Source: Candidatus Daviesbacteria bacterium (lineage in GTDB: Bacteria; Patescibacteriota; Microgenomatia; Daviesbacterales; UBA10151). Taken from it: a DNA stretch of 48,358 nt. Below the pieces are notes generated by a model. That model was given only the letters and a program-made list of their open reading frames with translations, ran no database searches and was not told where the DNA came from. Every line of letters begins with the position of its first letter. The stretch's first letter is position 1. The stretch is from NCBI GenBank assembly GCA_016176415.1, contig JACOXH010000005.1, positions 1 to 48,358 on the forward strand. Reading direction: 5' to 3'. The translations under genes were made by a program, and so were the position numbers. Below, piece by piece: positions 27,936-35,681 of the stretch.

Positions 27936-28019
27936 GGGATAACCATCTATTATTTAAAGTATCCTCTGAACGAGGATTTGTTTGTAGTTATCCCGTTGAA
28001 GTTGATTTACAACTTCAAC
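27936..28019. other. Structured intergenic element (nested stems)
   Basis: GGGATAAC...GTTATCCC enclosing ATCCTC-TGAAC-GAGGAT, followed by GTTGAAGTTG-ATTTA-CAACTTCAAC. Confidence 0.5.
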
Positions 28020-28052
28020 CCACACCAGCTTACAGTGTATTGTAGCAAACTA

Positions 28053-28081
28053 TTGACAATTTAAGAAGCGTACATTATTCT
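28053..28081 (+). promoter_or_regulatory. Sigma70-type promoter
   Basis: TTGACA - 17 bp - TATTCT, 12 nt upstream of ATG 28094. Confidence 0.7.
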
Positions 28082-28093
28082 AATCTCCTAACC

Positions 28094-28759
28094 ATGAACA
28101 GCCTGCAGAAAAAATTATTCTTTTTAGCCCTTTTCTCAATTGTTGGCTTTGCAGCCCTGCAAATCCCTTTTAACAAAGTTATGGGGTCTAATGTCTCTTT
28201 TACCCTGTTTGATTTCTTTGCTCCTATTGCAGGAGCATTTTTAGGCCCTGTTTTTGGAATAATTTCTGTGTTTGGAGTTTTGGTCACCAACATGCTGATT
28301 AAAGATACCCCTTGGACAACAGGAGCAATTATCAGACTTTTCCCGACTCTTTTTGCAGTCATGTACTTTGCCCTAGCTTCCAGGAAAAAATTCACAGGTA
28401 AGTGGCTTTTGGCAGCCCCTGTGCTGGCAATAGCAGCCTTTATCGCTCATCCGATCGGCAGACAGGTACCTTATTATGCTTTAATGTTTTGGCTGATCCC
28501 TGTTGCAGCCTATTTTAAAAGAGACAATCTATTTGCCAGAAGCTTGGGCGCAACATTTACAGCCCATGCAGTCGGGGGAGCGGCATGGATTTGGGCATTT
28601 AACCTGCCTGCGGCAGTCTGGAAAGGCCTTATTCCGATAGTTATCACAGAAAGATTGCTCTTTGCTTCAGGTATTGCCATATCATATGTCATCGTAAATT
28701 ATACCCTGCGCCTCCTCATAAAAAAGAGGCTACTCCCAAAACTGGAAATAGCCTCCTGA
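28094..28759 (+). CDS. ECF-transporter S-component-like membrane protein
   Basis: TLFDFFAPIAGAFLGPVFGIISVFGVLVTNM and multiple TM helices. Confidence 0.5.
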   Translation: MNSLQKKLFFLALFSIVGFAALQIPFNKVMGSNVSFTLFDFFAPIAGAFLGPVFGIISVFGVLVTNMLIKDTPWTTGAIIRLFPTLFAVMYFALASRKKFTGKWLLAAPVLAIAAFIAHPIGRQVPYYALMFWLIPVAAYFKRDNLFARSLGATFTAHAVGGAAWIWAFNLPAAVWKGLIPIVITERLLFASGIAISYVIVNYTLRLLIKKRLLPKLEIAS

Positions 28760-28794
28760 AAATTCTTTAAAGAATTTTAAGACTTTACGAAAGA

Positions 28795-29055
28795 TTATCT
28801 ATCTTCGCGTGGTCTTGCAATGTTGACAACGATCTTGCGACCTTCAACATCTGTTCCATTAAGATTTTTGACTGCGTTTTGTGCCTCTTCTTCAGTAGAC
28901 ATTTCAACGAAACCAAATCCTCTGGATCTGCCTGTTTCACGGTCTTTTACAACCTGAGCTGAAACAACATTACCAGCCTGAGCAAAAAGCTGTGCCAAAC
29001 CGGCATCATCGATAGCCCATGGTAGGGAACCTACAAATAATTTCTTATTGTTCAA
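28795..29055 (-). CDS. RRM-domain RNA-binding protein
   Basis: KLFVGSLPWAIDDAGLAQLF (RNP2), RSRGFGFVEM (RNP1); TTG start after GAGGTGAA SD. Confidence 0.93.
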   Translation of the reverse strand: MNNKKLFVGSLPWAIDDAGLAQLFAQAGNVVSAQVVKDRETGRSRGFGFVEMSTEEEAQNAVKNLNGTDVEGRKIVVNIARPREDR

Positions 29056-29058
29056 AAA

Positions 29059-29100
29059 AATTCACCTCTCTTTCTTTTAAAATTTCTGTGGAGGTGAATT
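29059..29100 (-). promoter_or_regulatory. SD-sequestering 5'UTR hairpin of the RRM gene
   Basis: Perfect 10-bp AATTCACCTC/GAGGTGAATT stem, 22-nt loop; right arm contains the SD. Confidence 0.65.
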
Positions 29101-29180
29101 ACTGTAAAAACACTAAATACACTCTACTCACAAGCATATTGTCCCATATAGACTAAAAAATAGCAAATGAGCTTAGTCTG

Positions 29181-29211
29181 CCACGCAATAATCGCGCAAC
29201 ATATCACGCAA
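29181..29211 (-). repeat. TTGCGTGAT-type iteron block, copy 1 (downstream of fic)
   Basis: Minus strand TTGCGTGATATGTTGCGCGATTATTGCGTGG. Confidence 0.8.
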
Positions 29212-29292
29212 ACCCCAGGTATCCGATCACTCCTACCTCGTTGGGCGATGAGCCCACGTGTGAGGTAGGAATACGATGACACGTAGGGTTTT
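29210..29292. repeat. REP-like element, family A, long-loop variant
   Basis: AAACCCCAGGTATCCGATCACTCCTACCTCGTTGGGCGATGAGCCCACGTGTGAGGTAGGAATACGATGACACGTAGGGTTTTT. Confidence 0.88.
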
Positions 29293-29306
29293 TATGTATT
29301 TTGAGC

Positions 29307-30365
29307 TTATTTGGAGAGAGTATAAAAAGAGCTGGGGCCTTTGCCTTCCAGTTTAAGAAGACCTTTGTCTGATAAAGTTTTCAATTTTAATTGGGATGTT
29401 CTTTTGGCTACTCCCAATACATCCACAACATCTTCAGAAGTAATTCTGCCTGTTGTTGAGAGAAAATCCATGATCTGAATCTCATCCCTGTCTAAAAAGA
29501 TCTGCTCATTTTTCTTACTGACTTTGCCAAAGCCGATTGACTGAACCTGCTCTAAAGCTTTTCTGGCTTCTACTAAAAAACCTGTGGTAAAAAACTCTAA
29601 CCAGTAAGTAAAATCCATATCTTTCTGATAGTTTTTACCCTGTGCTCTGTTTTCAGCATTATAATAAGACATCCTGTCTCTGTTGTAGTAATCTTCCAAA
29701 ACTAGAATTTTCCTGAAATCCCAATTATCCCTGTAAAGCTGCAGCTGAGTTAAAAGTCTGGCCACCCTGCCGTTTCCGTCTGTAAAAGGGTGGATTGTTA
29801 CAAACTGCAAATGTAATATCCCTGCTCTTAATATTGGATGAATACTTTCTTCTTTGGATTTCTCCAGCCACTCCAGTAACTCTCCAACCAGCTTCTTAAC
29901 CTGTGGGGCAGGGGGTGCTTTAAACCTCAGCATCTCCCGTCCGTCTCCCAAATCGTCCAGCACATACACATCAGATGGCCTGAAATTTCCCACCTTTTCT
30001 TTTTCCACCAATCCTGATACCACAACTTTATGTAAGGATAAAATCTCTTCCTTTGTAATATCACCTTTTTTTCTGGCTAACTCATCTAACAGTTTTAAAG
30101 CATTGTAGTAATTTTCCACCTCTAAAATATCTTTCTGGGGAGCCCTGACTGCTTTCCCTTCCAAAACTTTACCTACTTCAAATTGGGCTAACTTATTCCC
30201 TTCAATAGAGGTAGAGGTGTGAGCCATACGGAGAATTGCCTGACGCCTAAGTTGCGCTTCATTTAAAGGCAAAACTCTTGATCTTTCAACTGCAGCTTTT
30301 ATTTCAGCGATCTCGGCAATTCTGGAAAGAATGGTAGAAGAAATGCTGTATTGAGGTTCCCACAT
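29307..30365 (-). CDS. Fic-domain AMPylase-like protein with C-terminal winged HTH
   Basis: HPFTDGNGRVARLL Fic motif; TSTSIEGNK inhibitory-helix-like motif; DEIQIMDFLSTTGRITSEDVVDVLGVAKRTSQLKLKTLSDKGLL. Confidence 0.92.
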   Translation of the reverse strand: MWEPQYSISSTILSRIAEIAEIKAAVERSRVLPLNEAQLRRQAILRMAHTSTSIEGNKLAQFEVGKVLEGKAVRAPQKDILEVENYYNALKLLDELARKKGDITKEEILSLHKVVVSGLVEKEKVGNFRPSDVYVLDDLGDGREMLRFKAPPAPQVKKLVGELLEWLEKSKEESIHPILRAGILHLQFVTIHPFTDGNGRVARLLTQLQLYRDNWDFRKILVLEDYYNRDRMSYYNAENRAQGKNYQKDMDFTYWLEFFTTGFLVEARKALEQVQSIGFGKVSKKNEQIFLDRDEIQIMDFLSTTGRITSEDVVDVLGVAKRTSQLKLKTLSDKGLLKLEGKGPSSFYTLSK

Positions 30366-30386
30366 AAGCTATATTATAGCATAGAA

Positions 30387-30417
30387 TTGCGTGATAGGTT
30401 GCGTGATTATTGCGCGA
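30387..30417 (+). repeat. TTGCGTGAT-type iteron block, copy 2 (upstream of fic)
   Basis: TTGCGTGATAGGTTGCGTGATTATTGCGCGA; inverted relative to copy 1, 3 mismatches in 31. Confidence 0.8.
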
Positions 30418-30432
30418 TGGTAAAATTATAAT

Positions 30433-32142
30433 ATGTGGGCAAAACTACTACTTGTTTTTTTTGTTTTTTCTTTTCTTTTCAGAACCGACAGTTCTTTTGA
30501 TCAGGATTTAGGAAGACACATAAAAATAGGGGAGATCATCTGGCAGACCAAAACCATTCCTTTAACCAACCTTTTTTCCTATACCTATCCTGATTTTCCT
30601 TTTATTAATTCCCACTGGTTGTTTGAGGTGTTTTTGTATTGGGGACAACAAACTGTGGGGCTACACGTCCTACTGCTTTTAAAAATTATTATACTGCTTA
30701 CTGCTGTTTTGCTGGTTTTAAAAGTTATTCCCAAAAACCAATTACTGCTTTTGCCTGTAGGCTTTATTTTTTTTCATGTTTTGAGAGAAAGGCCTGATTT
30801 AAGACCTGAAATCTTCAGCTTTTTGTTTACTGCTTTAACTATTTATATAATGGAAAAAGCTGAAAAAAGTAAAACTAGTCTGGTGTATCTTTTGCCTCTG
30901 ATCCAATTTATCTGGGTCAACACCCACATCTACTTTATTGTTGGCTTAATTTTACAGGCTATTTATCTAATCAATCCGGGATTTCAATATCTACGTTCCC
31001 ACTCGTCAAGTGGGAAAGTGAAATTGTTAGCCATAATACTTGGACTATCGGTTATTACAAGTTTTATTAATCCCAGCGGACTTAAGGGGTTTTTAAATCC
31101 TTTAATGTATGGCACAAATTATGGCTATACCATCGTTGAAAATCAAACCATGTTTTTGCTGGAAAGCATAAATTTTCGCAATCCAAATTTTCTTTTTGTT
31201 AAAATTGCCTTTGGAATTATTTTGTTATCAATCTTAATTGTCATTCTGAACGTAGTGAAGAATCTCAAGACTAAACCTAGAGATCCTTCGCTAATCACTC
31301 AGGATGACAGGGGGAGAGAAGTAAAAAATATTTTGCTGGCTTCTTTTGGTTTAGTACTGGCTTTAATGAATGTCCGCTCTTTTCCGTATTTGGTATTTAT
31401 TTCCTTGCCTGCAGTTTTGGCAAATTTTGGCACTGTCAAATCAAACTGGGTTACTAAAGCGCTTATTTTTATCACTATACCTTTATTATTTTATGAAAGC
31501 TTTAACTATTTGAATGGGGAATATTACAAATATAGTGGTTCTGATGTTAAACCTAAATTGGAGTTTAAAGAAAGCGGCAGGAAAGCATTAGACTTTGTAA
31601 CTACAAACAACCTTCCTCAACCAATCTTTAACAACTTTGATATTGGCAGCTATATAACCTACAGAGGCTGGCCAAAATATAAAATCTTTGTTGACGGCAG
31701 GCCAGGGGAGTATCCTAAGGAATTTTTCCAGACCGTTTATATACCTATGCAGTCAGACCCGCAAAAATTTGCAGAAGTTGACAGACAATACAATTTTCAA
31801 ACCATTATCTTCTCACATACAGACCAAACTCCATGGGCAAAAACATTTTTGGTAAATATTGTTAAAAACCCTGACTGGAAAACAGTTTATATTGATGACT
31901 TCATGATCATTTTGATCAAAGATTTACGCGGATTAAAACCAATAGATTTAGCAGATCTGAACCCTGACTCTAACAACTTTTACTCACCCAATTCGTATTT
32001 GCGGTTGTCATTATTCCTCGCTCAGACAGGAAATATTGCTTCTGCTGAAAAGTTTGCTAAAAAAGCTTTAACAATTTTCCCTCAAAGCCCTTTGGGAAAT
32101 GCTTTATTTGGAGCAGAATCGCCCAATAAATTCTGGTGGTAA
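30433..32142 (+). CDS. Polytopic membrane protein (hypothetical glycosyltransferase-like)
   Basis: Multiple TM helices plus C-terminal soluble region; contains in-frame repeat at 31239-31310. Confidence 0.7.
   Translation: MWAKLLLVFFVFSFLFRTDSSFDQDLGRHIKIGEIIWQTKTIPLTNLFSYTYPDFPFINSHWLFEVFLYWGQQTVGLHVLLLLKIIILLTAVLLVLKVIPKNQLLLLPVGFIFFHVLRERPDLRPEIFSFLFTALTIYIMEKAEKSKTSLVYLLPLIQFIWVNTHIYFIVGLILQAIYLINPGFQYLRSHSSSGKVKLLAIILGLSVITSFINPSGLKGFLNPLMYGTNYGYTIVENQTMFLLESINFRNPNFLFVKIAFGIILLSILIVILNVVKNLKTKPRDPSLITQDDRGREVKNILLASFGLVLALMNVRSFPYLVFISLPAVLANFGTVKSNWVTKALIFITIPLLFYESFNYLNGEYYKYSGSDVKPKLEFKESGRKALDFVTTNNLPQPIFNNFDIGSYITYRGWPKYKIFVDGRPGEYPKEFFQTVYIPMQSDPQKFAEVDRQYNFQTIIFSHTDQTPWAKTFLVNIVKNPDWKTVYIDDFMIILIKDLRGLKPIDLADLNPDSNNFYSPNSYLRLSLFLAQTGNIASAEKFAKKALTIFPQSPLGNALFGAESPNKFWW
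31239..31310. repeat. GTCATTCTGA-family repeat in frame inside CDS
   Basis: TGTCATTCTGAACGTAGTGAAGAATCTCAAGACTAAACCTAGAGATCCTTCGCTAATCACTCAGGATGACAG. Confidence 0.85.
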
Positions 32143-32143
32143 A

Positions 32144-33061
32144 CTAACGCAGGGCTTTTTTGGATTTGAGGAAAAAGTAGCCTATTACTGTAGCTGTAAT
32201 AACAGGGGAAACCCATGCAGGAATGTGTCCACCAAAACCATCATAAAGCATGACAAACCCTAAGAAAAATATAGAATACATTGCCCCGTTTTTTAGAAAT
32301 AGATATTTTTTAATTCTGTCTATATTGGAAATAGTTACCTGCCTTACTACTAAAGCTCCTATACCATTACCCAATAAAATTAAGGGTACTGAAAGAGTAA
32401 AGGCAAAAGCTCCCACCACTCCGTCAATTGAAAATGTTGCATCAATTACTTCAAGGTATAAAATTTTACTGGTATCTGACAAAGAAGTATTTTTTTTCTT
32501 AAGCAATCTCTCTTCTGCTCTAGCTGCATTTTCTTTAAACCCGTGAGTGATAAAAAAAGCAGTTGACCCCACTACTGCCCCAAAAGCCATCAAAGGATCT
32601 TTTTGAATAGCCAAATACACTACAACTGATAAAATTACTGAAACTACTGCATAAAACCAGACTCCCTGTGAGTGGAAAAACCTTTCACCTTTCAGTCCGT
32701 AATTTTTCTGCTCTAAAAATAACCAATGAAAGAATAGAAATACTAGAAATATGCCTCCGCCTCCCAGTAAGATATGTTTTGAACTTTCTATTGCTTCTGC
32801 CACAGCAGGATCACTGCTTAAAGCTGCAGTAAAAGCACCTGTTATCCCCAGGGAAGGATTTACTGCCCAGACTATACCAAGCGGGAGTAATCCTCTTAAC
32901 AAAAACACAGCAATAAAAAGACCCCATGTCAAAAACCACTTTCTGGCCTTTTGTGACATGGTAGAAAGCACTTCAGCATTGATAACAGCATTATCAATAG
33001 AAGAGACTGTTTCAAATAAAATTAGGCCTGAAACTATTAAAATGATGGTTACAATATCCAT
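32144..33061 (-). CDS. TerC/DUF475-family membrane protein
   Basis: LFETVSSIDNAVINAEVLSTMSQKARKWFLTWG, LYLEVIDATFSIDGVVGAFAF. Confidence 0.85.
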   Translation of the reverse strand: MDIVTIILIVSGLILFETVSSIDNAVINAEVLSTMSQKARKWFLTWGLFIAVFLLRGLLPLGIVWAVNPSLGITGAFTAALSSDPAVAEAIESSKHILLGGGGIFLVFLFFHWLFLEQKNYGLKGERFFHSQGVWFYAVVSVILSVVVYLAIQKDPLMAFGAVVGSTAFFITHGFKENAARAEERLLKKKNTSLSDTSKILYLEVIDATFSIDGVVGAFAFTLSVPLILLGNGIGALVVRQVTISNIDRIKKYLFLKNGAMYSIFFLGFVMLYDGFGGHIPAWVSPVITATVIGYFFLKSKKALR

Positions 33062-33097
33062 GATTAGGCTATATACTAATACATTACAGCTTTCTCT

Positions 33098-33173
33098 GTC
33101 ATCCTGAGCGAACGAAGTGAGCCGAAGGATCTAATTTTAAAATCGATTCTTCGCTAGTCGCTCAGAATGACAG
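33098..33173. repeat. GTCATCCTGA-family repeat, intergenic
   Basis: GTCATCCTGAGCGAACGAAGTGAGCCGAAGGATCT...GATTCTTCGCTAGTCGCTCAGAATGACAG. Confidence 0.85.
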
Positions 33174-33183
33174 TTTTATTGAT

Positions 33184-34491
33184 ATGTTGAAAATACCGCG
33201 CAGCAAATCTTTTGGTAAATTCCTTATTTTGATTTTGGTCTTTACAGTGGGATTGGGGATAGGAGCCAGGTTTTTAAATGAACAAGTTCTTCCCTTCGGG
33301 AATAAACAATCGTTGGTTGCTGAAAAAAATACTCCCAAATCTTTCGTCTCTGAAATTTATGACAAGATTAAAGAAAATTACTGGAACAATATCTCTGACG
33401 CTGAACTTTTGGATTTATTTAAATTATCCATGGACAGAAACGGAGCAGGACTAACGGTAGTAAAATTTGAGGATAAAAATAAGCTTCTTGATGCTGTCAG
33501 TAAATCTGTAGCAGGGATGAATGATGAACAAAAAAACCAATTTTTGGCAACAGTTGTTTCTCAAGTGTTATCCTCCCTTGCTCCTGCAGGAAGGTCTGGC
33601 CTTTATACACAAAAACAGGAAGAGCAATTAAAAAATACTGTCTCAAACATAAATCCTGAAAAAGATTTATATAAAGATTTGGGGCTAAAAAAGGGAGCAT
33701 CTGAATCAGCAGTTTTAGACTCCTTTAAAAAGCTCTCTGCCAGCGCTTCAGGGGAACAACTGAAAACCTTAACTTATGCCAAAGATACTTTAACTCAAAA
33801 AGACCAAAAAGAAAGATATGATAAAGCAGGTATTGAACCTACAATTTTTACAAAAATTTTAAGCCCGGGAATTTTATATGTCCAGTTTAAAAAATTCTCT
33901 CCCACCTCTTTGGAGGAATTTCAAAAAGCTTTTGAAAATTATGAACAAGTTCCTTCCTCCGGAAGTAAAAGCGATACTTCTCTAAATGCTTTAATTTTTG
34001 ATCTGAGAGGAAACGTGGGCGGGGCAATTGACGCTACTGCGTATTTTCTTGGCTTTTTCCTTGGTAAAGGACAATATGCTTTTGATTTTTACCACAAAGG
34101 AGAATATCTGCCTTTTAAAACTCAAACAGATAAAATGCAAAGCATTACCAGATTTAAACAGGTAGTAGTTTTAATTGATCAAAATTCCCAATCTTCAGCC
34201 GAAATGATGGCAGCATCTTTAAAAAAGTATCATACAGGGGTATTGGTAGGGGTGCCCACCAAAGGGTGGGGAACAGTGGAAAGAGTATTTCCTCTGGACA
34301 ATCAAATCAGCAGTAAAGAAAAATATTCTATATTCTTAGTGCATTCCTTAACTCTTCGTGATGACAACCAACCTATTGAGGGAAGGGGAGTTGAACCTGA
34401 TATTTCCATAAAGGATGCGGCATGGCCCCAAAAACTTCTGCAGTATTTTAACAATCAGCCATTAGTTGATTCAGTTAAAAGCATTCTCTAG
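33184..34491 (+). CDS. S41-family carboxy-terminal-processing-like protease with J-domain-like insert
   Basis: NALIFDLRGNVGGAIDATAYFLG, QSSAEMMAASLK, VGVPTKGWGTVE; DLYKDLGLKKGASESAVLDSFKKL...YAKDTLTQKDQKERYDKAG where PDZ is expected. Confidence 0.85.
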   Translation: MLKIPRSKSFGKFLILILVFTVGLGIGARFLNEQVLPFGNKQSLVAEKNTPKSFVSEIYDKIKENYWNNISDAELLDLFKLSMDRNGAGLTVVKFEDKNKLLDAVSKSVAGMNDEQKNQFLATVVSQVLSSLAPAGRSGLYTQKQEEQLKNTVSNINPEKDLYKDLGLKKGASESAVLDSFKKLSASASGEQLKTLTYAKDTLTQKDQKERYDKAGIEPTIFTKILSPGILYVQFKKFSPTSLEEFQKAFENYEQVPSSGSKSDTSLNALIFDLRGNVGGAIDATAYFLGFFLGKGQYAFDFYHKGEYLPFKTQTDKMQSITRFKQVVVLIDQNSQSSAEMMAASLKKYHTGVLVGVPTKGWGTVERVFPLDNQISSKEKYSIFLVHSLTLRDDNQPIEGRGVEPDISIKDAAWPQKLLQYFNNQPLVDSVKSIL

Positions 34492-34496
34492 TAACA

Positions 34497-34560
34497 AAAC
34501 CCCGGGTGTCCGATCACTCCTACCTCCGAGGTAGGAATACGATGACACGTATGGTTTTTA
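34497..34560. repeat. REP-like element, family A
   Basis: AAAACCCCGGGTGTCCGATCACTCCTACCTCCGAGGTAGGAATACGATGACACGTATGGTTTTTA. Confidence 0.88.
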
Positions 34561-34580
34561 CCAAGTGTTATAATTTTTAT

Positions 34581-35210
34581 ATGGAATATTTGCCCATTAT
34601 TGCAACAGTTACCTTAATTCACATGCTGGCTGTAATAAGTCCCGGTCCTGACTTTATTATGATCACCAGAAACAGTTTGATTTATTCCAGAAAAACAGGG
34701 GTTTATTCAGCCCTGGGACTTGGATTCGGTATATTAATCCATGTCACATATTCGCTGATCGGTATCGGCCTTTTGATATCAAAATCAATTCTGCTGTTTA
34801 ATTTTATTAAATATCTAGGCGCAGCATACCTAATTTACATCGGATATAAATCACTCACCTCAAAAGGTTCTCATCTTCAGACAGCGGGTCAAAATAGAAA
34901 AAAAGATATTTCAAAATTGTCAGCCTTTAAAATAGGCATCATCACAAATGCTACTAATCCAAAAGCAACTTTATTTTTCCTAAGCCTGTTCACTGTAGTG
35001 ATTAGTCCCTCAACCCCATTGGGGGTAAAACTTTTTATGGGAATAGAAATGGCAGTTTTAACATCCGCTTGGTTTATATTGGTAGCATTTCTGGTTTCCC
35101 ATCATATAGTTAAAAGCAGACTTGAGAAGGTTCATGGATTTGCAGAGAAGTTCATCGGAGTAGTTTTAGTTACATTAGGAATAAAAGTTGCCTTATCAGG
35201 CTCAAAATAA
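34581..35210 (+). CDS. LysE-family amino acid exporter
   Basis: SPGPDFIMITRNSLIYSRKTGVYSALGLGFGI, FKIGIITNATNPKATLFFLSLF; ATG 34581 with TATAAT 6 nt upstream; track start at 34506 lies in the REP. Confidence 0.85.
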   Translation: MEYLPIIATVTLIHMLAVISPGPDFIMITRNSLIYSRKTGVYSALGLGFGILIHVTYSLIGIGLLISKSILLFNFIKYLGAAYLIYIGYKSLTSKGSHLQTAGQNRKKDISKLSAFKIGIITNATNPKATLFFLSLFTVVISPSTPLGVKLFMGIEMAVLTSAWFILVAFLVSHHIVKSRLEKVHGFAEKFIGVVLVTLGIKVALSGSK

Positions 35211-35230
35211 TTGCCGTATGTTGCCGAATA

Positions 35231-35659
35231 TTACCGATTCCAACCTCTGTTTGGACTTTTGCGCATTTGCTCTGTTTCAGTGGGACGGGAGTAGTCATCC
35301 TCCAATCGTATAGTGTTGCCGATTTCCGGAGTTGAGACTTCTATAATATCGCAGTCTGTGATACCGGCCAGCCTGTGTTTCTGACCTAAATTGCAGGTAT
35401 AGCCCTGTCCGCTTTCAAATTCAGTTTCAATAAGTTCACCGTTTTTATTTTCCCAGATAACTTTACCCCTGCCACTCATTAAAAACCAACTTTCCTGTTT
35501 GGCATCATGGATCTGCAAACTTAATCTTTTTCCTGCGTTGATATGCAGAATCTTACCCATATATGGCAGGCCTTCAGGCACCCAGTGGATTTCATACCCC
35601 CACGGCTTTTCCACTCTTTTGATATAAGGCTGTGACTTACCTAACTGATCTTTATCCAT
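35231..35659 (-). CDS. Mannose-6-phosphate isomerase type II-like cupin
   Basis: VEKPWGYEIHW, GKILHINAGKRLSLQIHDAKQESWFLMSG. Confidence 0.8.
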   Translation of the reverse strand: MDKDQLGKSQPYIKRVEKPWGYEIHWVPEGLPYMGKILHINAGKRLSLQIHDAKQESWFLMSGRGKVIWENKNGELIETEFESGQGYTCNLGQKHRLAGITDCDIIEVSTPEIGNTIRLEDDYSRPTETEQMRKSPNRGWNR

Positions 35660-35681
35660 ATTACCTATATCATATTAACAC

